From: Anseranas semipalmata
Lineage: Eukaryota > Chordata > Aves > Anseriformes > Anseranatidae
Assembly (NCBI GenBank): GCA_013399115.1
Contig: VXAA01003401.1
Span: 438,007 to 502,006, forward strand
DNA length: 64,000 bases
Reading direction: 5' to 3'
In this document: in pieces, positions 1-11,319 of the stretch
How positions within the stretch are numbered: the stretch's first letter is position 1
How the letters are laid out: each line of letters opens with the position of its first letter
The notes under the pieces: generated by a model
Told to the model about the DNA's origin: nothing
The model's database searches: none
The model's input: the letters and a program-made list of their open reading frames with translations, nothing else
Position numbers and translations under genes: made by a program

Positions 1-1289
1 GCAGCTCCTGACAGCTCGGAGCTCATTAAACCACCAAAATTTTGTCTGTGCAACACCAGGTGACAGGAGAGGAAGTTCACCCTCATTTCAGATCCTTCAG
101 GAGTGATGCTCAGTGCTTCATTGTGCATGCGTGCCTAGGAGCTGCAGCAAGAGGAAGATTGGGCGCCCATCTCTGTGCTTCGTCTTTGAAACCTTTTGCA
201 CTCCACAGGTGCAAATTACCGCAGGAAAGCAGGGCCGTGCTAGTCCAGGCCAAGCAACTTGCGTTCCTGCAGCCAGGCTGGGAGGGAATTCTTCTGTAAT
301 TCTTGTGTGTCCACTGCACCGTGTGGTTCAAGTCTTGAAAAAAAAAATCTCTAAAGCTGCTGGGGACCGGGTTTGGGTTGGGGCATGAGCAAAACCAAGG
401 CATCAAGTGCTGGGCTGCTGTCGGGCGGCTGTGGAAGCTTTTATGATCCTCTCCACTGCTTGGAGACCCTGCTCTGCACCCCAAAACTCCCTTACTGGCA
501 TCCCAGCCTGCCACCTTCATCAACAAGAGAGGTCGGTGGCGGGTCCCCCTTGCCTTCCAGGCTGTGTCCCACACGTGGGGACCCAAGCACCAGGAGCTCA
601 GCACTCCTCCCAGGCTCAGCCCGTTGTTCCGGCATGAGCAGTAATGCTGCATCCCTCTGCCCCTGCAGACGTGGCTCCAAGGCTTGGCTTCAGCTTTGCC
701 CCAGCGTCCCCCAGGCACAGCACGGTGACAGAGCGTCTGCAGACGCGGTGGTGCCCCGAGCGAGGGCCAGACTGCCTCGTCTCCAGCCAGAGAGCGTTAA
801 CCCACCGCAGACAGCCCTCAGACCTTGCTGGTGCCAAGCAGAAGTACATCATAAAGTCAAAGTGCTGCCAGGGCTGCCTCTCCCTGCCCTGCTTTCCCTA
901 TTAATTGCTGCGCAGGCCAGCCATTAGGGACAAGGGCCAAGACGTGCACGAGAGACTCCCCTCGGCGTCTGGCACATCTCTCAGTCATTGCAAAACCCAG
1001 GGAGAGACTGTCCCAGCTGACCAGGACGTGCAGTCATGCAACTTACCCTTGCTGTGGTGTTACCCCAGGAACAGTGCATTCAGCTCTGGGAGCTGTGATG
1101 GGAGGGAAAAGCTGCTTCCCTCCAGTGCCACCAGCAAGCACCTTGCACCCCTGCAAAGCTTGGCAGCCAGGCAGGAGCACTGATATCTCTTAGGTAGCAG
1201 AATAACCTCTTAGGTAATGGGAAATCTCCTTCTTTGGGATTTAAGGGGGTATTTTAAGACATATTTAAGAGACGGAGGTATTTAAGAGG
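1..1289. other. GC-rich stretch without a recognisable gene
   Basis: This stretch has high GC content and many CAG/CTG trinucleotides. Long frames are open on both strands at the same time (for example + 373-927 and - 110-718), which is what GC-rich non-coding DNA with few stop codons gives. I saw no domain, signal peptide or consistent exon chain. It could be intergenic or intronic sequence of a neighbouring gene. Confidence 0.5.
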
Positions 1290-1402
1290 AGTAGATGTGG
1301 CCCTAAGGGATATGGTGTAGTCATGGAACTCATCAGGTCAGGTTGATGGTTGGACTTGGTGATCTTGAAGGTCTTTTCCAACCTAACTGATTCTGTGATT
1401 TT
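1290..1402 (+). mobile_element. CR1 LINE 3'-end fragment
   Basis: The segment ends with the typical avian CR1 tail. It contains GGTTGGACTTGGTGATCTTG (from 1349), then AAGGTCTTTTCCAACCTAACTG, then a degenerate form of the short terminal repeat (GATTCTGTGATTTT). CR1 copies in birds are almost always 5'-truncated and end in a short ATTCTRTG-like repeat rather than poly(A), and this copy fits. Only the 3' untranslated end remains, with no reverse-transcriptase coding. The left edge is approximate because upstream sequence is too diverged to align by eye. Confidence 0.85.
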
Positions 1403-1969
1403 ATATCAGAGTGGATTGAAGGGGAGGCAGCCAGCAAGGTAACCCAGGGAACTGCAAGGAGTCATCCGGCTCCATAACCTCTGTGGTTTCACCAGCTCCA
1501 CCCTTGACAACAACTCAGCTGTGCATTTGACAGCACCTGGCCAAAGATCAAGCCTTGATCCCCCTCCTCACTAGAAAAATGCTCTGTGTGCAGAGAAGTG
1601 ATGAAAAAAGATCCCCCCGACGCTGCGCTCCGCCTCTCCATCTCCCAGGGCTGCACCAGGCAGAGCTGCTGACCGATGCAGAGACAGTACCAAGCCTTTC
1701 TCCTGTGCGGACTGGCTGCCCTTGGCTCTTGCACCCACCAGAGCTATTAGCAATGAGCTCACCCCTCTATTATCGCTGATCCAGGGAGTCTGGAGGCTCT
1801 CGGAAGCGCGGTATCGATCCGCGCCTCTTACACGTCCCCCTCAGGGCTTCAGTTTCAGGAAAGCTCTTTGCCTCTCCTCTCTCTGTCTCTCCTTCGCAGC
1901 CTCTGCTCTTCCAGAGGGACCCTGGAGCTGGGAGCTAAGGGAAAAGCAGCCAGGACCACGGTGGGAAGG

Positions 1970-3074
1970 ATGGGGGCTAAGCCCAGCCTCTTTGCTTTGT
2001 CTGTCTGTGTGCTTTACTCATCCCTCCGGTGAGTCTGCGCCTTGGTAAGCCAGGAAAAGCCACAGTGGGAATTTCACGAACTCAAAGCAAGGCGCAATCT
2101 CCCCCTTCCCAGGGAGGTGTGGTGCAGGTTAGGGGTGGGAAGCACCCAGTGCCTTGCACGGGAGCCAGCCCCGCACGGTCTCTGCTCACCCGCGGCATGG
2201 ACGTTGTGAAGGCGATGTGCCCCAGGCAGGGTCCTGTCCTCCCTCTCCTGAGCCTGCAGAGCTGCCAGCGTGACTTGTGCCAACTGGTAAACAGGTGACA
2301 GCATCTCTGTGCAAACTCACCCGGCGGCACAAGCAGATAAGCCTGGTCATCTGCCAGGGAGCACTTGTTTATGGTAATGATCAACTCAGCAGCATCCTGC
2401 TACCCCTGAAGGAAAATCCGTCTGAGTCGAGGGGGAGGCAGCAGGGCAGGAGGTGCTGCTGCTTCTCATCCTACCTGGGCACTCTCCCTTGGAGGACAGA
2501 CATGATTTTCCCTTGTGTTGTGCCTATAAGGAGCCAAGGGCCCTGTTGTGCTGCATCTTTTCTATAGAAATGGATCGCAAGGCAGCCCCAGCTTTAGTGT
2601 CCAGAAGAGGGAAGTGGTGCACACGCTCTGGCTGTTTCTGATAAACTCACCAGCTGTGCTTCAAGGGATCCCACAGCCTGCAGAGGTGACCTGCATGTAG
2701 GACTCACCTCTTCTGGCTCCATTTCCAGCATCTTCTTGGCACCGCCATCCACAACAACCCCAGCACATCCCAGCCCAGCGAGCCCCCACCTCATTCACCA
2801 TCACCTCGTGCCTTTTCCTATTGCTGGAGGAGGTGCTGGGGGCCCAGCCCTGCCCAGTTTGCTGGTACTTTTGCCTTGTAGACAGCAGTTTTGTGAACTC
2901 TGCCAGCATTGTGCCAGAGTAAATAACCCCACTCTGCACCCCAGTGGCTGCTTCTCCGGTCTGTTCAGGTCCACCTTGCACGAGCAGCCAGGTGGCACCA
3001 TGAGGAACCTCAGGATGGTCAAAAAAGACTGGTGGAGCTACAGCCAGAAACCACAGTTCCTTTCCTTGGCATGA
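1970..3074 (+). other. Speculative two-exon secreted-peptide model
   Basis: A possible first exon (about 1900-2028) follows a strong pyrimidine tract ending CTTCGCAG and stops at a GTGAGT donor at 2029. It holds an ATG at 1970 in good context (GGAAGGATGG) that encodes MGAKPSLFALSVCVLYSSL, which reads like a short signal peptide, and leaves codon phase 2. An acceptor ending CCTTGTAG at 2881 would join exon 2 at 2882 in frame. Exon 2 encodes a 63-residue cysteine-containing tail (CELCQHC near its start, a KK pair later) ending at TGA 3072-3074, giving 83 residues in all. I recognise no family. Against it: no clear TATA box or AATAAA, and signal-peptide-like runs arise by chance. This may well be a pseudo-gene model. 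Confidence 0.15.
2321..2399 (-). other. Speculative coding exon, Ig-domain-like motif
   Basis: Read on the minus strand, a 79-bp segment lies between a GGGTAG acceptor (preceded by TTTTCCTTC) and a strong GTGAGT donor. One frame is open and reads LIITINKCSLADDQAY followed by LLVPP. This resembles the stretch around the F strand of the second Ig domain of myosin-binding protein C proteins (pattern TI..C.LADDAAY). The remaining Ig-domain sequence is not visible next to it, and I did not find flanking exons of that family. The acceptor has another AG just upstream, which weakens it. It is either a real isolated exon, a decayed gene fragment or coincidence; coincidence is the safest default. Confidence 0.15.
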
Positions 3075-6000
3075 AACAAACAGTTTGCAGCCCGGCCCCT
3101 TATCAAATGGGCTGCTTCACTCCCCCCGCATCCCCAGAAAGACTTTCAGGTGCCTGGGTACGCTTCATAAATGACTAATGAGCCATTGCAAACATTAGTG
3201 CTAGTGCTGGCTGCCAGGAGCAGATGAAGATCAAGCCCTCCCTTGCGTCTATCAGCTCCACCCAGGAAGTAGACTTGCCTTTGACAGCAGCCAGATTAAG
3301 CAGCAGGCAGCCAAACAAGCGCTTGGTGCCCTGAACAGGCGAGCCGTGATGCTTGCAGCCCGTGGGAAGGGGTGACTGTCCAAGAGGCAGAAAACCTTGC
3401 ATCTTGCCCCAGCCACCTTCACAGAGCTCCTCAAAGCACAGCCGTGGTTTCGCCCTGGAGGTTTGGGCTCGCATGGTGAAGTCTCTCATTTTTGGGTGGA
3501 CTTGTAGACAACAGAGCCTGTGGAGCAGCCGGAGGAAATCTCCAATGTTCTACCAGAGCCCCCATGCCTAGCACAGGGTTTTTCCTTTAAAAATTGCTCA
3601 CACAGCCCCAGTTTGCAGATGGGATGCAGGTGCTGGAGCAGAAGCCTGATCTCACGGAAGGACCAACTGGTGGACTTCTGTACCCCCATGAAGATAAACT
3701 CCAAGGACTTGTTTCAGTTGTTTTCACATGTACGAATGATACCCCTAAGGTAAAGACCCGTGGCATTTGCTCCAGGTGATGATCCTATCATGGTACCACT
3801 GGATCCCCATACATCTGAAGAACTTGCCCTGGACAAAGTGGCCTTGCCCTCACCCTACCCTCCTGGATTTCATGCAGTAGCACATTATCACATGTGGGGG
3901 CCAGAATTCAGCTGACTCCTTGCACTTATTGCCCTCGCAGCTGTGAGAGTCAGAGGAGAAAGAGGACAGGTCACCTTCCATTGCTAATGCTGCAAAGTAG
4001 ACATGAAATAAACCTGACCTTCATGTACAGCATTTGCTGGAGAAATCAACACTTCCTATACTTAGGAAAATCAATGAAACGTGACTTACTAAACAAATCC
4101 CTGCTGGTCTTGGCCCAGGACAAAACCACCTGTATCAAGAGGGCCTCGTGTGGCCACCTTCCAAACACCAAACACTCCTGACCCCTCCCAAAGCCTGACT
4201 TTCCCTCCCTCAGGACCACCACCCCATCTGCGCCCAGCTAGAAACCGTGTTCCTGCTTGGGAACAACCCTCACAGAAATCTTCCTTCTGTGTTTGCAGGA
4301 GCAAACGGCGCCTGCTTTTCTGATGGCCATCAGATGGTGCCATTGAGTCTTCTTTGGAGGCGAAGCCCTGAGGACGGCAGGCTTGCACCAGGTGCTGGCT
4401 TCTTGCTCCACCTCACAGGCAGGGCATGGAGACCTCCAAATAAGACTAAATGAAGAGATTTTTTTTTTTTTTTTCAGGCTTAGGTGCTGGCAAAGTAAAG
4501 CAAATGTGGGTTTTCTATTGTTCCCAATGATGTCAGCAAGCGTCTGTGTCACTGCTTTCAGTGCGTTTTGCACCAGTCTTGCAAGACTGGCTATGTTCTT
4601 GCAGCTGGACTCCAGCGATATCAGTATAGGAGCAAGTGATAGCAGCACAGGAGCATTTCAGCCTCAGTTTCCCCAAAATAAGGTGTGTTTGCTGCTGGAA
4701 AGACTTAGAATAGAGGAACTGAGATCAAGCAGGTGCAGAAATGAAAGAGAGCAGCAGTGTTAGCAGAAGCTCCCTTTTGCAGCAATGTGGGACACGGGGT
4801 GCGCTCAGACAGTCCTACAGCTCTCATTTGGGGGTGACCTTCTCCCTTCCACGTCCCCCTGCTTCATCCCCTTTTGTTTTTGCAATACAAGGAGAAGAGG
4901 CTTGTGCATCAAGGCACACTGCTCGCAATGTGCTCATCCCATTTGACATCTCCCCTCCAGATGTGGGGCCAGGATGTCCTGGGCTTTTGAATTAATAATT
5001 CTCTTTGAGGCAGGCTGTGGTTTTCTGCAATGACCAGAGCTTGGCACTGCTGTCCAGCTGAGGTCTTTACCTGGCATTGCAAATATGCATGACTAATAAC
5101 TGATATGCATGAATAATAACTGGTTACTGCTTTTCCTGGGTTGACTTTGGGTTTTAATTGTGCAAGATGAGAGAGGAGAAAATGCTAGCAAGATGAGGAA
5201 GCCTGGGAAGGAGGGAGAGGAGAAATCATTACAATTGCATTTAGTCAGTGATAAGAATGGCTGCTGAGCTGGGCTGGGTGGTTTCCAAGCACTGTGGGAG
5301 CCAGCTTCAATTTCACAGCATAATCTTTCCTGTGGCCTTAAAATAACTTCTCCCTGCCCCCAGGGTGTCACAGGAGCTGAAGAGCCATGTGTGCCCCTTC
5401 CCTGAGCAGCCCCACGCTCAGAGCTGCCTTATCATCATCTGGGGGCTGTTTTGAGAGCGGGCGCGTCACATGTGTCACACCAAGGCACCGAGCTCTGGAG
5501 CAGAAAGGGGACATTTTGCAGACCTGCGGTCTCCCCAGGAGGGTGGCAGGCTGGGGAGAGCTGGCTGTTTGAGCTCATCTTCCGTGCCGGCAAAAGAGCA
5601 GCTTCCCTGAACCGCTCGGCAGAGATGGGACCTCTTCATTGTTGGGGCTAATTGCTCATGTGAGACGTTTTTACAGAAGCGACTGTTTGTGCAGAGCGTG
5701 GCAGACAAACAGACTCCTGTTCTGCCAGGCACCTTTTGTAATCAGTGGGGGCTGGGAATACTTTAATGCAGTCATGGGAGGCCTCATTTGTACCGCAGGC
5801 ACCAATCCTGCGCTGGGCTGGATGGCACTGGCGGGATGCTGAGCCCCTGGCTCAGCAGGAACGAAGGTGCTGAGCGGTTCTCCGCATCCAGCCCGCTGCT
5901 CGCTCTCCCACACGCAGCGTGACCAGGCTAGATCCTGGCACAGGAGCCTCGCTGTCCCCATGGCTCACAAATCCAGGGCTCCTGCAGGGATAAATCCTGC

Positions 6001-6453
6001 CCTGCATAAGAAACAGGTGCGGATGGGTGGGATGCAGCACCAGCCCTCGCGCCATGCTCCTTCAAGGGGAGCTAATGGCACCTGGGTGGCACCACGATGA
6101 GGAACGGACCCTTTTGCACAGCTGTCTTTGCCCTCGTGTTTGGAGGTGCTGTGCCTCGGGAATGCTGTTGGTGGCTCGATAAAAGGCACCTTTGCTTTGT
6201 CTCAAGGGCGTTGCTCCAGGTGGTGCTGAGCAGGGGTGCATCCCTGGCCGTGATGGACCAACATGAGCCCATACATCGGTACTGAAGTCACCTGGGAGGT
6301 TACACGGTGCCTTGTTCTACACGTGGTTGCACAGGAGGGAAAGCCATGCCAGAAAGTTCTTTGCCTTTGCAAATAATATCTAAAGCTTTTTGCTTCAAGC
6401 ATCCAAAAAACAGACTTAGAGACGTTCTTCAGCCAATTCCTCTGCTAGCTGTT
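3075..6453. other. GC-rich non-coding stretch, nothing firm
   Basis: No gene is supported here. The minus strand is open across 4238-4648 and the plus strand across 4383-4763, but both run through a T16 tract at 4459-4474 that simply encodes poly-Phe or poly-Lys, and neither shows a domain. An acceptor-like site at about 4299 (CTGTGTTTGCAG) has no convincing partner donor. A CCTCAGTTTCCCC string near 4671 hints at an old MIR fragment but is too short to call. Confidence 0.45.
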
Positions 6454-6461
6454 GGGTTTTT

Positions 6462-6484
6462 TTGGTTGGTTGGTTGGTTGGTTG
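6462..6484. repeat. (TTGG)n microsatellite between T runs
   Basis: Five perfect TTGG units plus a partial unit sit between runs of T at about 6457-6461 and 6485-6491. It is a simple tetranucleotide repeat with no sign of function. It lies just left of the interrupted duplication around the single N at 6661, and such tracts are common trouble spots in assembly. Confidence 0.9.
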
Positions 6485-6494
6485 TTTTTTTATG

Positions 6495-6735
6495 AGGTGG
6501 AGGCCTAGGGGGAATTTTGCCATGTGGGAGAGAGATGCAGCATTAGGAAAGTAATGCAAACAATTGCCGGCACTGTCTCCATCTTCCTGCACAACCAGTG
6601 GGGAGGGGTAACCCCTGCCTTCCACTCCTGTGCACCACCTTGTCCTTGCGGGTAGCCCACNAGGTGGAGGCCTAGGGGGAATTTTGCCATGTGGGAGAGA
6701 GATGCAGCATTACCTTGTCCTTGCGGGTAGCCCAC
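6495..6735. repeat. Interrupted direct duplication around a single N (assembly scar)
   Basis: A 51-bp block at 6495-6545 (starting AGGTGGAGGCCTAGGGGG) recurs identically at 6662-6712. A 24-bp block at 6637-6660 (ACCTTGTCCTTGCGGGTAGC then CCAC) recurs at 6712-6735. The second set begins directly after the single N at 6661 and lacks the 91 bases (6546-6636) that separate the blocks in the first set. The arrangement is A-X-B-N-A-B. This is what joining two overlapping contigs or haplotypes would give, one of them missing X. A true duplication is less likely because the N falls exactly at the junction. Confidence 0.8.
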
Positions 6736-9700
6736 AAGTGGACATTCTTCCCCCAGTGTAAACACGTCTCTCCTGTTTCCCACCTTTTGCCCTTTTCTCT
6801 GCCCTGTGACATGTGCCCCGTGATTATGGTTTGCCCACAACACCGTGGTAGCACCAGCACAGGGTCAAAAGGAAAAGAGTGCTCATCCAGCTTACAGAGC
6901 TCTCCCGCACCCGTGGCCCAGCGCAGGCATGCTGGCCTCATGGTGGGCAGCGGGATTTACCAAGCTTTGTAGCTGAAGCTCAGACTCTTAGCTACCATTC
7001 AACTCACTTTAACATAATTTGGTTTTCTCAAAAACAGCCATTATTCCTCAGTTGGGAGAACAGAGAAATTTTGAGCACTCCTAAGCAATGAAGGTTTCAG
7101 AGCATATACACATCAGCTCTCACAAGACTTTTGATGTAGAGGGAAGTATTTCTTTCATTTTCCAGATGTGGAAACTGAGGCATGACAAAGCTATTGCTCA
7201 ATAATACTCAATTAGCGGGGAAAAAAAATAAAACCTAGTCACCATTCGTCTCATGCTTTAACTTCCATTCATAAGTTGTTCTGTAAAAGAGGAAACTTCC
7301 AATATTTCTATTCTCCTGTGACTGGGAGATTGAGAAAATTTTTACCCAGAGATTTACTTTGTTCAACATCCCTGGAAATGCAGACACCCAAGCACAGATT
7401 TTCAGCACGCCTCCCCAAAGCTTCAGTCCTCTCGTAGACATCTAAATAAAAGCCATATTTCCTAGCTAGTTGGGTTCAATATACCTTTTTTTTTTTTTTT
7501 CCAAGCTGGTCCTCAGCAGGATTGATCGTCTTGTTGCAAGACAATATCTAAAATGTCTTACTATTATTGGCAGCAATCAATATTTATAACCACTCACGGT
7601 GTTTATTTATGAAAAAAAATCAAATGTTCCAACCAAGAAGAGATGCTGTTATTAATATCCAGCATGATTAATGATCACATTGCAGGCAGGCCCACGCTGT
7701 CAGACTCATGTACTTTGCTTTTTCTCGTGGCTCTGCAGGAATTTGAACCATAACATGTTTCATGCACAGGGACAAAGACGTTTTGTCCCAGGGAAGGAAT
7801 ATGTGGATGTTTTTGACTTAAAGAGCTAGTGCCACATTCAGAACTTCACAAACACACCATTTTGATTCCAAGTCCATCACTCTGTCATGTCTTTCACCGA
7901 ATGTATATTTCCTTCTGTAGCTGAAGATCTGGATCTGAGCAGCAGATTTTCAGCCTGCTGAAAGATGCTTCACCCCGTCTGTGTCAGGGCAGCCATCACC
8001 TGCTCTGCTTCTCTTCCGCACAGCATCCCCGCGCACTAGAAGTCCCTCAGCCAGGCAAATCAGTTCACATTTTTCTGCCTGCTGAGGCTTCTCAGCTGCC
8101 CGGGATAAGATAAGCTCCCTGGGAATGATGTTGCCTAAAATCAAGAAGAGAAAAACCCATACAGCTCCAAGCTATGCTTTCTCCTGCTCCTTAACCATAA
8201 TCACAGCCACTTAGGGAGAGAAGAGGGACCGCGCAAAGCTGCTTAAACCATTTAGCCTCTTCCCTCTGTTACTGCTGTCAAGGTATCAGCTCTGAGGCCG
8301 CTCGGCCCCACACCAAATATTGGGTTGTGGAAGAGGGACAGGTGTTTCTGATGCAATATGCCAGCAAGGGAGCAAAGTTCACTTCCACTCCTTAGTGCTC
8401 TGCAACGATGTTTGCCCACCTGTACCTTGTGCTTTTCCTGCTGCAGGAGGCAATGACAATAAAATCAGAGGCAGTAAAGTGACACAGTTGCAGAGAGCCT
8501 GGTGCCTTGATTACTTCCTCATAGCCACTTGCCTTTTGTGGCACCGCTTTATTACCGGCTGGGCAAAGAAGCCAACTGGAAAGCCAATATGAAAATCAGC
8601 TATATTTGACAGACTTTGTCTGCTCTGCTATCAAATGTCCTGTTTTGTACAGATCTGGTCATGAGAACTGCGGGAAGGAAAAATGAGGAAGGAAACCTTC
8701 AGGGCGGCTATTCCAAGGCAGCTCTTAGCCATGCTGAGCCAGCCTGGGGACTGCAGTGCCTCTCTTCAGACATTATGAGACCTAGAAGAGCCCTCTGATA
8801 GACTGGGACAGCCCTAAGTCTATGCTATCCTTCAAATTCCCTTCCTACCACATCTGTATGTCAGGCATCAGCTCTTGTTACGCATCTTATATTCATGTCA
8901 TGCAGGCTCTTGCAAGCCTGTTGCCCTGAAAAGGACCTCCCTTTTGCTGTGATGTGCATAGGGTCTAGCACAAAAGAGCCCTACAGACTGCCAGGCTTGC
9001 TGTTGTTAAACAAATAATGGCTGTGATGCATTTTTCAGAGAGTTTAGAAACAGAAGGGGAATTACAGGACAACCACTGGAGACTGCTCTTGGATTGACGC
9101 ATCTTCTGCTCTTCAGGGATGCTGATGGAGAGATGTCTCAACAGGGAAGAATGTGAAATACTATGTCTGCCGCAGGGATTTCTAAGGTTTCCGATGGTTA
9201 TGGGGAGAAGGCAAAAAAAAACAGTAGCTGTAATATCAGTAATATCAATTTGATGACTGAAAAGAAATTATAAAATAATCATCTTAAGTGAGATATACAT
9301 AAATTCCTTGTGACGCTGCAAAGTATGATACAACATATTGATAAAATAGATGTCAGTTTCCTGAGTTGCTTTTGCACCAGTAATTCTCCCAGTGCCAGTT
9401 GCTGTATGTTTTCCTTGATACAATCAGGAGGAAAACAGCTAATCTGACATGACAAACTCATTGTATTAGAAGTCATCTCTGCTTTAAAATGTGTGTCATA
9501 TGACTAAACACCCTACCCTGGGTACAATGCACCCCACAGTAAAATTGGATAGAGCTCATCCTTAAATGCCCTGCCAAAAATACTCCTAACAAAGGGCAAC
9601 AAGAAAACATAATTCAAATGAGGGACATCTGTTCTCTAATGTTTGCAGATAATGACTGGATCAAGTGTCTGCATAAAGGATAATTATTTTCTGCAGATGG

Positions 9701-10770
9701 TTTGATCTGGTGTTTTAAACATTGTAAAAAATCTTTGTCCCAACCACTCCATAAAGTATGTGGGGCTTTGCTAGCGTAAGACCTCGTTCCTATTCTCCGG
9801 TACATTTTATATGTGCAAGAGTAGCTAAAAATATAAAGGATTAAAAAGCGTAGGTGTTAAAGAAAAATAGTCAACTCGAACACATACAACATGCATTTTT
9901 AAGTTCTGGTCTTCCACTTTTTTGTATTACACTACTGGATACCCAAGTAATTCTCAGTGCAAAGTTTTATGATAGGAAAGTGGCAAAATAAAGCATGTAT
10001 TTGTCATGAAAAGGGGTTCCCAGCAAATTCCAGTGGGAAGTTCATTTCAAAAAATAATGGCACAGTATGGTTGATCCTCAAACTGCCTCCAAAAGATGAT
10101 GCTTCCCTCAGAAAGCTAATGATCTCAAGCAAGAACGAGCTTGCAGGGAGTCCAAGGATGTAACTATCACCCATAACATGAACAGTTTTTAGTTAATAGC
10201 TGTCCAAAGCATGTGATCACCCCCAGCAGATGTGTCTCTGTGAAAACACAATGTGTTTTCTTCTCCACCAAAGCAGGTGCTGCTGATCAGGAGGAATCAA
10301 TGAAGAGAAGGATATCCTTCCGGTTTCGCACCCGCCAAGAAATAACTTTGGCTTTGGAAATGACCCACATCAATGTTTAGAATGGGAAGGATTTCTCCTC
10401 TTGAAACAATTACTGTTCTTGACATCTCAAAGGGATGCAGTGTCAGGCTGTCTGCGCGTGCGGGCAGGTATCATTCCACCTGTTTTTGCGTAGTTAATAC
10501 TTGGTTGATTGTTTTTGCAATCAGAGGAACTAAGGAATGGAGTATTTTAAACCAAAGTGTAGGTTATGGAGTACAAGGCACAACCAGGAGTGAAAAAGAG
10601 CAGGTAGATGACTGAGGCAGCCAGCCGTGACCCCTTTCCAAGGCTCAGGGGCTCTCTCAGGGTTTTGGAAGGGGCAGCTGCTACCTTCATGCACATATTA
10701 CAGGTTTGCAGAGAGGAACAGCCAAGGACTCATTGGGTCAGCGCCTGGGGACTGCGTCTTCATCACCGTG
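6736..10770. other. Intergenic or intronic sequence without a recognised gene
   Basis: GC content falls after about 6.9 kb and open frames become short. Apart from the MIR-like fragment near 7.16 kb and poly(T) at about 7487-7500, I see no repeat, RNA gene or exon. A minus-strand open frame at 7950-8144 is hydrophilic but has no motif I know. An AT-rich block at about 7600-7690 with TTATTAATATC and ATTAATGATC has the look of a conserved non-coding element, but that cannot be tested here. Confidence 0.45.
7155..7215 (-). mobile_element. Probable MIR SINE relic
   Basis: The string CATTTTCCAGATGTGGAAAC then TGAGGCATGACAAAG closely follows the reverse complement of the MIR core and tail region (…CTCAGTTTCCTCATCTG…). 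MIR elements are ancient and only scattered, heavily diverged copies survive in bird genomes, so a fragment of this length is plausible. Only about 30 bases align well by eye, and the ends given are approximate. Confidence 0.5.
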
Positions 10771-10980
10771 TGCAACATTACCCACGCCTTGCAAATAGGC
10801 GCTTCTGGGCACGGGCGCAGGGGGTACAACTGCCCCCGTTCTGCCGCTGGGGACCAGGCACTGAGGTGCCGTGAGGAAGCCCACGGCATGCCAAGAGCCG
10901 CGGAGTGCCGAGACCCAGCCTGAAGCACAAGGCTGCCCGCTGGCACGCCCTCAGCCACCGTCCTCTTGGCGAGGACACGC

Positions 10981-11003
10981 GTGGCGTGGCGTGGCGTGGC
11001 GTG
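10981..11003. repeat. (GTGGC)n short tandem repeat
   Basis: Four perfect GTGGC units followed by a partial unit lie at the left part of the CpG island. It is a short GC-rich minisatellite-like tract, likely to vary in copy number between individuals. Confidence 0.9.
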
Positions 11004-11200
11004 TCAGACGGCTGGTAGGGCACCTCGCCTTGCCTCGGCCTTGCGCGGCCTGGGGGGACAAACCGCAGGCCCCTGGGGGGGGGCAGCCCCCAGCCGCCTC
11101 AGACCGAGCCCTCCCAGGGGGCCGCCCCCAAGGCGCCACCGTCACCCGCCCCGGGGCACCGCGGCCCCTCAGGCGCCCCGCCCTGGCCGTTAGCGGCCGC

Positions 11201-11220
11201 ACTACATTTCCCAGCGTGCC
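11201..11220 (+). promoter_or_regulatory. ZNF143/THAP11-type promoter site
   Basis: ACTACATTTCCCAGCGTGCC is a near-perfect match to the long ZNF143/Staf site (ACTACAATTCCCAGCATGCC), with substitutions at only two positions. One of them turns the usual CATGC into CGTGC. In vertebrates this site sits close upstream of transcription starts in CpG-island promoters. Its place 36-110 bases before the two ETS boxes fits a core promoter. Confidence 0.8.
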
Positions 11221-11235
11221 CCGGGCGGCGGCTAG

Positions 11236-11246
11236 AAAATGGAGGG
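11236..11246 (+). promoter_or_regulatory. YY1-like site
   Basis: AAAATGGAGGG resembles the YY1 consensus AAGATGGCGGC around the ATGG core but lacks the usual C of GGC. YY1 sites are often found right at or after the start site of housekeeping genes. This ATG could also be read as a start codon, but the frame runs straight into the N gap, so it cannot be judged. Confidence 0.35.
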
Positions 11247-11255
11247 AGGGGGGCG

Positions 11256-11264
11256 CTTCCGGGT
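11256..11264 (-). promoter_or_regulatory. ETS (GABPA-like) box 1
   Basis: CTTCCGGGT is the reverse complement of ACCCGGAAG, a standard ETS-family core (CCGGAAG). It stands about 36 bases after the ZNF143-like site in the CpG island. Confidence 0.65.
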
Positions 11265-11310
11265 TGGCGGCCGGCGGGGCGGCGCGGGGCGGCGCGAGCG
11301 CCGTGTGTTT

Positions 11311-11319
11311 ACTTCCGGC
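11311..11319 (-). promoter_or_regulatory. ETS (GABPA-like) box 2
   Basis: ACTTCCGGC is the reverse complement of GCCGGAAGT, the preferred GABPA/ELK-type ETS sequence. Two ETS boxes about 55 bases apart near a presumed start site are common in housekeeping promoters. The box lies about 44 bases before the N gap. Confidence 0.7.

Noticed and set aside
373..927. 184-codon + strand open frame, the longest uninterrupted by N in the left flank
   Set aside because: The minus strand is open over the same place for about 200 codons, and the product is low-complexity Ser/Pro/Ala/Arg typical of GC-rich non-coding sequence.
4671..4700. CCTCAGTTTCCCC, a MIR-like string
   Set aside because: Only about 13 bases match, too short to tell from chance.
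4238..4763. Overlapping open frames of 136 codons (-) and 126 codons (+)
   Set aside because: Both cross the T16/A16 tract at 4459-4474, show no recognisable domain, and mirror each other on opposite strands. They are best explained by composition.
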